A stretch of 64,000 bases of DNA from Pelagibacteraceae bacterium AG-349-E10 (GCA_003281065.1 QCDA01000002.1:41862-105861); one strand, 5' to 3'. Counted from the first letter of the stretch, positions 19,118 through 29,620 are shown. Numbers and translations are program-made. Notes: a model not told the origin generated them from the letters alone.

Positions 19118-20025
19118 TTGGTAATATTTATATATTGCATAGCATCTTTTATGGTACAAAGATTATCATAGTTCTTACTTAAAATTGCTTCATGTTGTTT
19201 TTTATATGAAAAATTTCTTTCGTAGTTTTTAAGGTTTTTAGATATATTTTTGTTTGATTTAACAAATTTTACTAATAATTTATTATTTATTAAGTCTAAA
19301 TGGATGGATTTTTTATCAAAATCAATAATCATTTTTCTGTAAGAAATTTTTGAGTAATAATTTAATGTTATATTTAATATGACTTTTTTATTTATCTTAC
19401 CTATTAGGGTCAAATGATCATTACTAGATATCTTGAGTGATGAAATTTTCTTATTAATTATTTGAGTAGTTTTAAAACCTCCAAAGAGCCAATATACATA
19501 ATCAAACTCATGACTTAAATCATTTTCTACTCCTCCACCTCTATTTTTATGAGCGCTATAGCTTTTAAAATACTTTTGATTGTCTCTCCATTTTGGTAAG
19601 AAAGATCCTGAATATATATTTATACTTAATAAGTTATCTTTTCTTTTATTTATAAAGTTTTTTAAGTATGAAAGAAGTGGGTGAAATCTTAAGTTATATC
19701 CAACAAATATTTTATTATTAATGTTTTTTAAATTCAAAGAACTAGAGTGAAATATTGGTTTTTCAATTAATATAATTTTATTTTTAAAAAGAATATTAAT
19801 TTTTTTTAAATATTTATAATGTGTTGATGTCTCAGATGAAACGATAATGTAATCTGGATTATAGTCAATTAATTTTGATTTTTTAAAATCTAACTTAAAT
19901 TTTGAAGGTACTTTCAACCTTGTAACAATTTTGATCTCTTTAATTTTTTTAAATTTAGATAATATGCTGTGGTGTCGCCTACCTATAGATCCATATCCAA
20001 TTATTAATACTTTGATATTAATCAA
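19114..20025 (-). CDS. Gfo/Idh/MocA-family oxidoreductase (PtmF-like by context)
   Basis: VLIIGYGSIGRRHHSIL; IEKPIFH; GGGVENDLSHEFDYVYWLFG. Confidence 0.85.
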   Translation of the reverse strand: MINIKVLIIGYGSIGRRHHSILSKFKKIKEIKIVTRLKVPSKFKLDFKKSKLIDYNPDYIIVSSETSTHYKYLKKINILFKNKIILIEKPIFHSSSLNLKNINNKIFVGYNLRFHPLLSYLKNFINKRKDNLLSINIYSGSFLPKWRDNQKYFKSYSAHKNRGGGVENDLSHEFDYVYWLFGGFKTTQIINKKISSLKISSNDHLTLIGKINKKVILNITLNYYSKISYRKMIIDFDKKSIHLDLINNKLLVKFVKSNKNISKNLKNYERNFSYKKQHEAILSKNYDNLCTIKDAMQYINITK

Positions 20026-21094
20026 GTTTAATTATTTTGTTAAACGTATCTAGTTCAGATGTTTTACCTATTTCTACCCAATTATTGTTAGATATATGGT
20101 GGGTATGTATTTTCTTTTTCATTTTTTTTGCTCTCATAATTAAATCTGTTGCATCAAAAAATTTATTTTTAGGAATAAGTTTAATAATATCTTTTTTTAT
20201 AATATAGAAACCAACATTAATTACGAAATCAAATATTGGTTTTTCTATAATTTCAATAAATTCAGATTTATTTTTAGTTTTGATTTGACCATATGGAAAT
20301 TCAAGTTTTTTGTTTGTAACAAGAAGGGTGATATCAGAATTATTTTTAATGTGTTTCTCAACTATTTTGTAAATATTTTCTGAGATAATTGTATCACAAT
20401 TAGTTATAATTATATTTTCTGAAAGTTTCTTAACATCTATATTTCTAATTGCACCAATAGTTCCTAAAGGCTTAGTTTCATTTATAAACGTTAGTTTAGA
20501 GTTATTCAGATCTTCAAATTTTTTTTTCAAAACATCCTTTAAAATTTTTTTTTGATAAAAAGCAGATATATAAAAGTTATTAAAACCTTGCATGTAATAC
20601 TTATCTAAAATTCTTATTATCATCGGAATACCTCCGATAGGCATTAAAGCTTTTGGATAAGTATTAGTGAATGGAGCTAATCTTTTACCTCTTCCACCAG
20701 CCATAATAATCATATCTATATTATGTGAATATGTGTCATCATTTAATGTAAAAAATTGATCCCAAGAAAATATGTCAACAATACTATTTTTTTTATTTAT
20801 TACAGGAATTAATTCAAATTTATTAATTTGTAATATTTTTTTAATTTCATTCTTATCAACCTCATTTTCGTAAACTTTAATTGGATCTGGATTATAAATA
20901 TTTTTGATTGATCTTTCTAAATTAGGGTCTTTTAAAATAGATTTTCTTATATCACCATCTGTTATAGTTCCTAAAAGTTTTTTTTTTACATTTGTAACCA
21001 TAAGACATTTATGCGGTGATACATTTAAGTATGATAAGGCAGTTTTAATTGTTGCATTACTGAAGATAAAATATTTCTTATTTAAATTTTTCAT
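20018..21094 (-). CDS. CBS-domain plus nucleotidyltransferase fusion (PtmE-like)
   Basis: N-term LGTITDGDIRKSIL CBS; IDMIIMAGGRGKRLAPFTNTYPKALMPIGGIPMI nucleotidyltransferase. Confidence 0.88.
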   Translation of the reverse strand: MKNLNKKYFIFSNATIKTALSYLNVSPHKCLMVTNVKKKLLGTITDGDIRKSILKDPNLERSIKNIYNPDPIKVYENEVDKNEIKKILQINKFELIPVINKKNSIVDIFSWDQFFTLNDDTYSHNIDMIIMAGGRGKRLAPFTNTYPKALMPIGGIPMIIRILDKYYMQGFNNFYISAFYQKKILKDVLKKKFEDLNNSKLTFINETKPLGTIGAIRNIDVKKLSENIIITNCDTIISENIYKIVEKHIKNNSDITLLVTNKKLEFPYGQIKTKNKSEFIEIIEKPIFDFVINVGFYIIKKDIIKLIPKNKFFDATDLIMRAKKMKKKIHTHHISNNNWVEIGKTSELDTFNKIIKLD

Positions 21095-21123
21095 TGTTCT
21101 TACAGCTTTTTAATGAACCATGT

Positions 21124-22251
21124 CTAAAGATCATTGAAAGATTTAACATAAGTCTCAGATTTTAAAAGTTTTTTTAATTTCTTAATTATCAAATCGGAGG
21201 GATCATTTTTATATAAATTTTTAACGGGTATTAATTTAGATTTATCTTCGTAAATTTTTTTAATACTTTTGATTATTTTTTTTGAGTTTGGTGGGCAATT
21301 AATGATAGAATTATGCATTATTCTACCATTTTGTCTTGAGCCTATATTTATTGTAGGCTTTCCAAATAAAGGCACCTCAGTTACACCACTTGATGAATTA
21401 CCTAAAACACAATCTGAAATTTTGATCAATGAATAGTAAAATTCTTGACCAAAAGATTTAACAAATATTGCATTATTATTAAATAATATGAATTTTTTTA
21501 TTTTTTTTAAAATTATATCATTTCCTTTATCCATATTTGGTGAAGTAAATACATATTGAATATTTTTAAAATGATTTAAGGCTTTAAGCACCTCGTTAAA
21601 CTCTTCTGCTTTATAATTCTTAACTAATGTCATTGGATGATAAGTAATTAAAATTATTTTATTTATTAGTTTTATATTTAATTTTTTTTCGATTTGAAGC
21701 CTATTAAGAAGCTTAGTTTTTTTTAAATTTTCACTCGCTAAATTGCCTGTAATAAAAACCCTTTTTTTTTCCTCACCTAATTGTAGTACTCTCTTGTAAT
21801 ACTCTTTATTTGAGACAAAATGGTAATATGAGAGTTTAGTTATTGCATGCCTAAAACAATCATCTTTTGAACCAGTAGTAACTTCACCACCGCTAATGTG
21901 AGCTATTGGTATATTACATATAAAAGCTGCAGCCACTACTAAAAAAGTTTCTACCCTGTCACCTAGCACTAAAATAGACTTAGGTTTTATTTTATTTAAA
22001 ACTTTATTTATGTTATTTAAAAATTTTGAATTTAGTAAATTTTTTGAGTCTAGATTATTTGGAAAACTGATTAAATTATATTTAAACTTATCTTTTTGAA
22101 TTTCAGAAATAGTATTTCCATATTTATCTTTATTATGAGACCCAGATACAATTAACTTTAATTTAATTTTTTTTTCTCTTCTTAACTTTATTAAAACTGG
22201 TTTTAATAGTCCGTAATCTGCTCGACTAGAGGAAAAAACACATATATTCAT
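21124..22251 (-). CDS. neuC: UDP-GlcNAc 2-epimerase (hydrolysing), NeuC/LegG family
   Basis: SSSRADYGLLKPVL; VLGDRVETFLVVAAA; HISGGEVTTGSKDDCFRHAITKLSYYHFVS; GNSSSGVTEVPLFG. Confidence 0.92.
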   Translation of the reverse strand: MNICVFSSSRADYGLLKPVLIKLRREKKIKLKLIVSGSHNKDKYGNTISEIQKDKFKYNLISFPNNLDSKNLLNSKFLNNINKVLNKIKPKSILVLGDRVETFLVVAAAFICNIPIAHISGGEVTTGSKDDCFRHAITKLSYYHFVSNKEYYKRVLQLGEEKKRVFITGNLASENLKKTKLLNRLQIEKKLNIKLINKIILITYHPMTLVKNYKAEEFNEVLKALNHFKNIQYVFTSPNMDKGNDIILKKIKKFILFNNNAIFVKSFGQEFYYSLIKISDCVLGNSSSGVTEVPLFGKPTINIGSRQNGRIMHNSIINCPPNSKKIIKSIKKIYEDKSKLIPVKNLYKNDPSDLIIKKLKKLLKSETYVKSFNDL

Positions 22252-22252
22252 A

Positions 22253-23242
22253 TTATTTTATTCTCTCATTTTGTTTATAATTTCTTTTAGCTTTTTTCCC
22301 AAGGTAATTATCTATTTTCATTGGGGATACGCCATATCCAGGTCTTTTTATACATAAATTATCGTTTGTGAAAATTTCTCCCCTCTTAATTGATTTTTTT
22401 GTAAATATAGATTTTCTTACTACATTTTTAATTAGCATTTCAGATTTTGTAAGTTTTTTATTAAAAGAACCTTTAGCTTTTTCAATATTTCTAATTAATG
22501 ATATCATCTTCTCAAAATCCTTAATATTCATACTAGCTTTATGATCCGGACCGCTCATATTTCTATTAAATGTAATATGTTTTTCTATGCACTCAGCACC
22601 TAAAGAAACTGCAGCTATTGGAACCTCAAATCCATTTGTGTGATCAGAATATCCAATTCGTAAATTATATTTTTTCTTAAAAGTAGAAATGACATTTAAA
22701 TTAACCTCATTAAAATTCGTTGGATAACTTGAAGTACAATGCATTAAAATAATGTTTTTTTTATTTAATAACTTTAGAGCATCATCAATTTCTTTATGAT
22801 TTGACATACCTGTTGAAAGAATAAGTGTTTTTTTCGATTTGGATAAGATTTTCAAATAAGGCTTATTTGTAATCTCTCCAGATGGAATTTTAATTTTTTC
22901 TATAGAAGAATTTTTAATAATAAAATTAAGACTCTCTTCATCGAATGCGCTAAACATGATTTCTATTTTCTTTTTTTTAGAATATTCAATTAATTTTTTA
23001 TATTCAGAAAGTGTTAGATGGAGACGTTTAATCATATCAAATTGTGTCTCTTTATCTTTACTATTTTTTTTTTGATATCTTGCCTTCTTTGTATTCTGAA
23101 TTATGACATTCTCAGGTATAGCAATTTGAAACTTAATAATATCGACATTAATTTTTTTACATGCGTCAATGTATTTTTTTGCCTCAATAAAATTACCATT
23201 GTGATTAACCCCAACTTCAGCAATAATTATAGTTTTGGTCAT
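22253..23242 (-). CDS. neuB: N-acetylneuraminate/legionaminate synthase family
   Basis: IIAEVGVNHNGNFIEAKKYIDAC; IKIPSGEITNKPYLK; HCTSSYPT; IGYSDHTNG; IEKHITFNRNMSGPDHKASM; C-terminal SAF-like region. Confidence 0.95.
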   Translation of the reverse strand: MTKTIIIAEVGVNHNGNFIEAKKYIDACKKINVDIIKFQIAIPENVIIQNTKKARYQKKNSKDKETQFDMIKRLHLTLSEYKKLIEYSKKKKIEIMFSAFDEESLNFIIKNSSIEKIKIPSGEITNKPYLKILSKSKKTLILSTGMSNHKEIDDALKLLNKKNIILMHCTSSYPTNFNEVNLNVISTFKKKYNLRIGYSDHTNGFEVPIAAVSLGAECIEKHITFNRNMSGPDHKASMNIKDFEKMISLIRNIEKAKGSFNKKLTKSEMLIKNVVRKSIFTKKSIKRGEIFTNDNLCIKRPGYGVSPMKIDNYLGKKAKRNYKQNERIK

Positions 23243-24288
23243 TTAAAATGAGTAGAAGTAATATTAAAGTTCTCAAAAACTATTTCATCTTTAAAGCTTT
23301 GAGCAGATATACAAATATTTTTAAATTTTTTTAAATTTTTTTTATGCTGTATTTTCTTCGGTGAAGATGGAAGATATTTTCCAACCTTGGTAATATCTCC
23401 ATCAATTATTGAATAATTAGAATTATATTTATCAATTTTTGATAAAAATATAAGATTATTTAAACCATTCGTTGCCCCATAGAAAACTAAATTATTTTTA
23501 TTACTTGTATATTTTTTAAATCTAATAAGCTGATGTTGAAAAATTTTGATAAAATCACAAAAGTCATATCTAATAAAATTATTATTGTTTTTAAATTTTA
23601 GTTTTCTTTTTAAAGTAAAATAACCACAATCATTTGAAATTTTAAATTTAATTACTTTGAGACAAAACTTGTTAAATAAATTTATAAGTCCAAAATTCGT
23701 AAAATAGTACGTATGCTCGTGTAACAATGAATTAAAGTCGCCTCTGCAAAATTGATTATCAATAATAGGTGTAGTTATATATATAAAGCCGTCATATTTT
23801 ATATTTCTCATAATTTTTTTAAAAAATGACTCAAGATTTTCAATGTGCTCAATAACTGAAAAAAGAATAATATGATCGTATTTTTTTTTAAGATTTAAAT
23901 TTTCAAAAAAATCGTCATACACTTCAATATTTTTTTTTGTTTTAATTTTATTTTTAATTGAAGGATCGACTAAAGTAAGGTGTTTAAAGTTAATATATTT
24001 TTGTATATTAGAGTCACCCCCTCCAATTTCTAGAACTGTATGGTGTTTTTTGAATCTTCCCTTTAGTAATTGCATTTTTTTATTTCTCAAACCCCTTATA
24101 TATTTTGATCCTTTTAAAGGAGTCATGTGTGTGTATTCATCTTTATAATTGATAACCCTCTTAGATTTTTGCATATAAATTCCGTCTATATTTGACTCGA
24201 CTATTTCCAAAACTGATATTTTTTGTTTAATTTTCTCTTTTTTAACACCATTCCAAACTGGTAATTTATAATAAATTTTATTTGACAA
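23239..24288 (-). CDS. SAM-dependent methyltransferase (sugar C-methyltransferase-like layout)
   Basis: VLEIGGGDSNIQKYI; ILFSVIEHIENLESFF; C-terminal second Rossmann-like part LVFYGATNGLNNLIF. Confidence 0.75.
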   Translation of the reverse strand: MSNKIYYKLPVWNGVKKEKIKQKISVLEIVESNIDGIYMQKSKRVINYKDEYTHMTPLKGSKYIRGLRNKKMQLLKGRFKKHHTVLEIGGGDSNIQKYINFKHLTLVDPSIKNKIKTKKNIEVYDDFFENLNLKKKYDHIILFSVIEHIENLESFFKKIMRNIKYDGFIYITTPIIDNQFCRGDFNSLLHEHTYYFTNFGLINLFNKFCLKVIKFKISNDCGYFTLKRKLKFKNNNNFIRYDFCDFIKIFQHQLIRFKKYTSNKNNLVFYGATNGLNNLIFLSKIDKYNSNYSIIDGDITKVGKYLPSSPKKIQHKKNLKKFKNICISAQSFKDEIVFENFNITSTHFK

Positions 24289-24289
24289 A

Positions 24290-25135
24290 TTATTTTAGAT
24301 TTCTAATTTTGGTAAAATCTACATTAAAATTAATATCTGATTTTACATTACCTTTTTTGAAATGAATTTTCGAATTCTTTTTCCCAATTTTTTTTATTGC
24401 CATCTTTGCCAAACTTTCAATGCTTATGTTTTTTGTTCCAACATTGATTATACCTGAAAAATTAGAATTAATAATTATGTTAATGTATTTTATAAGATCT
24501 GCAAAAAAAATTATTGGGACCTTTCTTTTACCAGAGCCATAAATGTCAATTATATTTTTTTTAATTAATTGTTGTTTAAATAATGGATAAATTCTATTTT
24601 TTGGCATATTTTCAGAAATCACTTGTGCTACTCGTAAATGAATAATTCTTAAATTTAAATCTGATAATAAATTGTTGAATAAAAACTCTGAGTTTATTTT
24701 TGAAAGTGCATAAAAAAAATCATTATTTTTTGAGGGATTAACATTTGCTAGTTCATCAAAATAACCTTTTACGTAAGGATATACAGAAGTAGAGGAGAAA
24801 TTTAGAAAAATTTTAGGTTTCAAGTATTTTATAATTTTAATCATAGAATGAGTAATATTAAGGTTTGTGTTAAATATTTTTTCATTATTTGATAAATTTG
24901 ATTTATTTACTTCGTTTGCCAGATGAATAACACATTCAATTTTTTGTTTTTTTAAGATTTTTAAATCATCTTTATAATTGTTATGTAGATTATCAAGAGT
25001 GGTATAAAAAATACTTTTTTCTAATGATTGCTTTGATTTATGTCTTGTTATTTCATAAATTTTATTTTTATATGAGAATTCTCTTTTTATAACCTCTCCT
25101 ATATACCCAGTAGAGCCTGTAATAAGGATTTTCAT
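24290..25135 (-). CDS. NAD-dependent epimerase/dehydratase
   Basis: ILITGSTGYIGEVI; NFSSTSVYP; FYALSKINSEFL. Confidence 0.85.
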   Translation of the reverse strand: MKILITGSTGYIGEVIKREFSYKNKIYEITRHKSKQSLEKSIFYTTLDNLHNNYKDDLKILKKQKIECVIHLANEVNKSNLSNNEKIFNTNLNITHSMIKIIKYLKPKIFLNFSSTSVYPYVKGYFDELANVNPSKNNDFFYALSKINSEFLFNNLLSDLNLRIIHLRVAQVISENMPKNRIYPLFKQQLIKKNIIDIYGSGKRKVPIIFFADLIKYINIIINSNFSGIINVGTKNISIESLAKMAIKKIGKKNSKIHFKKGNVKSDINFNVDFTKIRNLK

Positions 25136-26130
25136 ATTTTTTTAATTTTTTTAATAACACCGCTTTTTAAAAAAAAGTCATCAAGGAATCTAAATACTAT
25201 GCCTTTCTTTATATTGTAATTATAGTTTTTATTTGAATAAATTGTCTCTAATATAGCTTGATATTCATTTAATCCAAATTTTTCCCTAATTGGTGTTGTC
25301 CCAGAAAAACGAGGATTTATTTCAAATATAATTGGTCCATTGATAGTTAATTTTAATTGAAAATTCATCGGACCAAATGGCTTTAATATTTTAGTTACTT
25401 TCTTCACGTAATTATTTACTAATGAATTTTTTTCTGAAAATGCAATTGATGTATTTCCATTCTTAAGATATCTCCTGAGTGATATAGAAGAGATTACCTT
25501 ACTTCCCAAAAATATTGTCCCACAGGTGTATTCATCACCTTCTAAAAGTTCTTGAATAATAGGCAATTTACATTTTTTAATTGCATGCTTCAGTTCTAAA
25601 TTATTTTTGACTATGAAGACATTTTTTGAAGTACTGCCTTTTCTTGGCTTTACAATTAAAGGAAATTTTTTTTTGCTCTCGTAAAATTTTTTGTTAGGTA
25701 TTGAGCTTTTTGGATAATCTAAATTTAATTTTTTTAAAAGATTAACAGTTTTTAATTTATCATTACATTTATCAACTAGACTGAAATCACTTACTAAAAT
25801 TATTATATTATATCTTTCTTCAATATATTTTCGAAATTTTGCGAAAAGAATAATTTCAAAATCTGCACATGGTATTAAAATATCAATTTTTTCTTTTGAA
25901 ATAATTTTTAAAATGCTTTTAAGCCATTTTTTTTCTGAAATTTTTTTATCTAAAATATCCGGTAATAAGTATGTTTTTTCACACCAATACAGTCCAACTG
26001 AATTTTTAATATAATCTGCACCAACTATTTTACTTTTTAAAGAATAGGATTTAATTGTTTTGATAAGACCTTGTCCAATTAGAGAACCTGCACCAGTAAT
26101 AAGAATATTTTTATTTATTTTTTTTTTCAT
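25132..26130 (-). CDS. ATP-grasp domain protein
   Basis: ILITGAGSLIGQGLIKTI...FPLIVKPRKGSTSKNVFIVKN...IIQELLEGDEYTCGTIF...IFEINPRFSGTTPIR. Confidence 0.88.
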   Translation of the reverse strand: MKKKINKNILITGAGSLIGQGLIKTIKSYSLKSKIVGADYIKNSVGLYWCEKTYLLPDILDKKISEKKWLKSILKIISKEKIDILIPCADFEIILFAKFRKYIEERYNIIILVSDFSLVDKCNDKLKTVNLLKKLNLDYPKSSIPNKKFYESKKKFPLIVKPRKGSTSKNVFIVKNNLELKHAIKKCKLPIIQELLEGDEYTCGTIFLGSKVISSISLRRYLKNGNTSIAFSEKNSLVNNYVKKVTKILKPFGPMNFQLKLTINGPIIFEINPRFSGTTPIREKFGLNEYQAILETIYSNKNYNYNIKKGIVFRFLDDFFLKSGVIKKIKKI

Positions 26131-26740
26131 AATAATCTATACATTTTAATGGGTATCCCAAAGATTTCATTTTTTTTATTATTAATTCAGAATTATATTC
26201 TTTATTGATAAATTGAAATTTATTTTTATCATGATCAAAAAAACAATATGAAACTATATTAATATTTGATCTATTTTGACCAGCACTTCCAGGGTTTACT
26301 ATAAATAAATTCTTTATTTTTCTAAAGTATTGTTGATGAGAGTGACCTATAATATAGTTTGAGTCGATATCTATATCTGTGTCTTTAAATATATATTGTT
26401 CATTTATAGTATGAATACATACAAACTCCTCGAATTTAGCCTTGTCTTTATAGGACTTTAAAATATTTATATTTTTAAATTTGTTATAACAAAAATTAAA
26501 AAAATCATTTACTAACCCTTCTTTGGGATAACATCCATCGATAAAATATTTTTCATGATTTCCTCTTATACATACTTTGTTTTTTAAGCTATCTAAAAGC
26601 TCAACACATTCATCGCTCCAGGGCCCATAATTTACAACATCACCTAAAATAATTACTTTATCATCATGATTTAAATCATTAAGAGCAATTTCTAGAGCTG
26701 GAAGATTTCCATGAATATCAGCTAAAAAATATGTTCTCAT
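26111..26740 (-). CDS. Calcineurin-like metallophosphoesterase
   Basis: YFLADIHGNLPAL; VIILGDVVNYGP; IRGNHEKY; IIGHSHQQ; VNPGSAGQNR. Confidence 0.93.
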   Translation of the reverse strand: MRTYFLADIHGNLPALEIALNDLNHDDKVIILGDVVNYGPWSDECVELLDSLKNKVCIRGNHEKYFIDGCYPKEGLVNDFFNFCYNKFKNINILKSYKDKAKFEEFVCIHTINEQYIFKDTDIDIDSNYIIGHSHQQYFRKIKNLFIVNPGSAGQNRSNINIVSYCFFDHDKNKFQFINKEYNSELIIKKMKSLGYPLKCIDYYEKKNK

Positions 26741-26747
26741 AAAATCT

Positions 26748-27683
26748 TTAAGTTATTTTAAAATTATTATTTAATGAAGTTCCTTTGAGCATTTTATTAA
26801 GACCTTTTAAAAAAACCTTGTGATGTATAATTGAATTTTTGTATTTAACTAAATTTGTAGAATTATATTTTATAATAGAATTTAAGATTTTTGTTGTAGT
26901 ATCACTTACAAGAAAATTATCAACCATCTTAACTTTGGTATAAATATTATTTCTTAAATGCTTAATTATCATCAATTTTTTATTTTCGTATATCTCAATA
27001 ATCTTTTTATTTGTAGTAATAGAAATCTTGTTTTGCATATAAACTGAGTTATCAACTAAAGATAAAATTTTTGATCCAGATCTTAAATATATTGAACCAT
27101 GTATTTCATTGAATAACCTCCTCTTGGAAAATGTTTTTTTGTCAAATTGAGAGCCCAGGTATGTCAATTTTTTTTCTCCAGTTAAAAACATAAAAAGATC
27201 AATAAAGTGTATACTATTTGACATAAAACCCCATTTGTGTCCAAAAACCTGAAAGCTAATAATATCTTTGCCAACTACTTTTTTTAACCACAAATAGTCT
27301 CTAGAAATTCTTCTATTACAATTCACGTATGCTTTTATTTTATTTTTTTGTAATTTTTTTAAAATGTAATTAAATTGGTAATTATAATTAAATAAAAATT
27401 TTTCAAATATTATATTTTTTGTATTATTTTTTCTTAAAAAACTTAATGTTACATCATACCTTTTTAAAGAATCGGTGGCTATTATTGTTAAAAAAATATT
27501 TTCATTTAATTTAGAAATTTCTTTTTTCAAATAAATTCTTTTATCATCATTAAATTTATAATTTTTTACACTCCGAAAATTAGTCTCGAAAATATATATC
27601 TTACTAATTTTTTTATTTTTACTAACTGACTCAAAATGGCGTTTACCAATATTTCCAAAACCTATAATTGCAACGCTATACAC
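26748..27683 (-). CDS. Divergent Gfo/Idh/MocA-family oxidoreductase
   Basis: VAIIGFGNIGKRHFESV; IIFEKFLFN in the EKP position; NSIHFIDLFMFLTG. Confidence 0.75.
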   Translation of the reverse strand: MYSVAIIGFGNIGKRHFESVSKNKKISKIYIFETNFRSVKNYKFNDDKRIYLKKEISKLNENIFLTIIATDSLKRYDVTLSFLRKNNTKNIIFEKFLFNYNYQFNYILKKLQKNKIKAYVNCNRRISRDYLWLKKVVGKDIISFQVFGHKWGFMSNSIHFIDLFMFLTGEKKLTYLGSQFDKKTFSKRRLFNEIHGSIYLRSGSKILSLVDNSVYMQNKISITTNKKIIEIYENKKLMIIKHLRNNIYTKVKMVDNFLVSDTTTKILNSIIKYNSTNLVKYKNSIIHHKVFLKGLNKMLKGTSLNNNFKIT

Positions 27684-28623
27684 TTATTTCGTTTATTATT
27701 TGGAAAGTTTTTAGAATTTCATTAATATTTTGTGAAGGGTAACAGTTTTTTCTATATTTTATTAAATAAATAAATGATTTCATTTGTTTATAAAAACCAT
27801 ACTTGTAATTCAAATCACATGAATCTGGTCTAATGATATGCTTTTTTGAGTTATTTTTTATATAATAACCTTGCTCTAGTGGTTCAAAAATTATTTTTAG
27901 ATTTTTTGCATAGAGTCTCACAGACCAACCACCCGGTGAAAGCCAATTTGAGATGTAGGTTCCTATAGCGCCATTTTTATATTTAAATGAACAAGAAAAA
28001 TGATCACCATTTTTTAAAATTTCAGATTTTTTTACAAACTTCAAATATTTTAATTCGCCTCCAAAATACCTTATCAGGTCAATTGTATGGCAGCTATTTG
28101 CGTACAACCATTTTTTTAATATTTTTTTTGAAAATAAATTTTTGATAACTGAAAACCTCTCATGACCTTCAATTATAACAGATAGTAGACCACCATTTTG
28201 ATCAATTAATTTTTTCCCCTTTTCAAAAATTGAATAAAATCTTCTGTTCATTCCAATCATGTTTGGAGCATTGTTTTTATTTAAAATTTTATTTAATTTT
28301 TTTAATTCAATAAAATTTAGGCTTGGTGGTTTTTCTATAAAAAGTGGTATAGAAAACTTTGCTAAATCTTTAGTAACTTTATAAATTTGATCAACTGATA
28401 CTAAAATCATAATTCCATGAATTTTATAAAAATTATTGTTTATAAATTTATTTGTATCAGTAGTTGTGTTTTCAATTTTATATTTTCTTGCCAAATTATT
28501 TGCTTTTTTCAAAGTTCTAGAACATATGCAAAGCAAATTTATCTCTTTTAAAGATGATAAAACTTTACAATGCTCTAAAGCAATTTTACCTGCACCAACT
28601 ATTACAATATTAATTTTAGACAT
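27676..28623 (-). CDS. Gfo/Idh/MocA-family oxidoreductase
   Basis: IVIVGAGKIALEHCKVL; LFIEKPPSL; ANSCHTIDLIRYFGG. Confidence 0.88.
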   Translation of the reverse strand: MSKINIVIVGAGKIALEHCKVLSSLKEINLLCICSRTLKKANNLARKYKIENTTTDTNKFINNNFYKIHGIMILVSVDQIYKVTKDLAKFSIPLFIEKPPSLNFIELKKLNKILNKNNAPNMIGMNRRFYSIFEKGKKLIDQNGGLLSVIIEGHERFSVIKNLFSKKILKKWLYANSCHTIDLIRYFGGELKYLKFVKKSEILKNGDHFSCSFKYKNGAIGTYISNWLSPGGWSVRLYAKNLKIIFEPLEQGYYIKNNSKKHIIRPDSCDLNYKYGFYKQMKSFIYLIKYRKNCYPSQNINEILKTFQIINEISV

Positions 28624-29587
28624 TATAAAGATAGTCTTTATAAATACTTTTATTTTTTTTAATCCAAGTCAGTGTTTTTTTTAAACCATTATCCAGTGAA
28701 ATTTTAGGTTTCCAATTTGTTAATTGTAAGATTTTATTGTTATCACATAATAATTTATCTACTTCACTTTTTGTTGATCTCACTCTTTCTGAAACCTGGG
28801 AAAAAGTTTTCTTTGACTTTAAAATTTTCTGAATTTTACTATACAGATCTGCAATACTAACATAATTATTTGAGCCAACATTGACAATATCTCCTACAAA
28901 TTTTTTAGATTTAACAATTACCTCATAAGCATTACAGAGATCTGAAACGTATGTAAAATCTCTCATTGTATGAACATTGCCTAATTTAATTTTTTTTGAA
29001 GAAATTATTTGAGAGGCAATTGTTGGAATTACTGCTCTTGAGGATTGTCTAGGACCATAAGTATTGAAAGGTCTAATAATACTGACTGGCAAATCGAAAG
29101 AATTAAAATAACTCATAGAAATATTATCAGCACTAATTTTTGATGCAGAATATGGTGATTGAGGTTGTAGTGGATGTTTCTCATCAATGGGTAAATATAA
29201 GGCTGAGCCATACACCTCACTTGTTGAAGTTATAATAGTCTTTTCAATGTTGAGTTCTTTTGCTGATTCTAAAACATTGTATGTACCCTCTACATTTGTT
29301 TTTATATATGCGAGAGGTGATAAATATGAGTATGGAATTCCTATAAGGGCTGCTAAATGAATTACAATTTTGTTTCCTTTTATAGCTTTTTTTACTGAGT
29401 CAATATCTCTAATATCTCCAAGCACAACATTGAAATTTTTTTTTAATTTGGAATTTTCAAGAAATCCCCAATGATTATTAATATTATACCTATCAAAAGC
29501 AGTGACTTCGTATCCATTTAAAGTCATGTGCTCTACTAAATGTGAGCCAATGAAACCACAACCTCCTGTGATAAGTATTTTTTTCAT
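28616..29587 (-). CDS. NAD-dependent 4,6-dehydratase/epimerase (LegB-like)
   Basis: ILITGGCGFIGSHLVEHM; TSTSEVYGSALYLPIDEKHPLQPQSPYSASKISADNISMSY; RPFNTYGPRQSSRAVIPTI. Confidence 0.88.
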   Translation of the reverse strand: MKKILITGGCGFIGSHLVEHMTLNGYEVTAFDRYNINNHWGFLENSKLKKNFNVVLGDIRDIDSVKKAIKGNKIVIHLAALIGIPYSYLSPLAYIKTNVEGTYNVLESAKELNIEKTIITSTSEVYGSALYLPIDEKHPLQPQSPYSASKISADNISMSYFNSFDLPVSIIRPFNTYGPRQSSRAVIPTIASQIISSKKIKLGNVHTMRDFTYVSDLCNAYEVIVKSKKFVGDIVNVGSNNYVSIADLYSKIQKILKSKKTFSQVSERVRSTKSEVDKLLCDNNKILQLTNWKPKISLDNGLKKTLTWIKKNKSIYKDYLYNV

Positions 29588-29620
29588 ATTTATTTTATAG
29601 ATAGGGAATGTAAGTTTAAT

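Noticed and set aside
19118-19159. N-terminal extension MYHKRCYAIYKYYQ of the cytidylyltransferase
   Set aside because: Lies inside the upstream gene; the conserved domain begins at MSVLCTICARANS with a normal 4-nt overlap.
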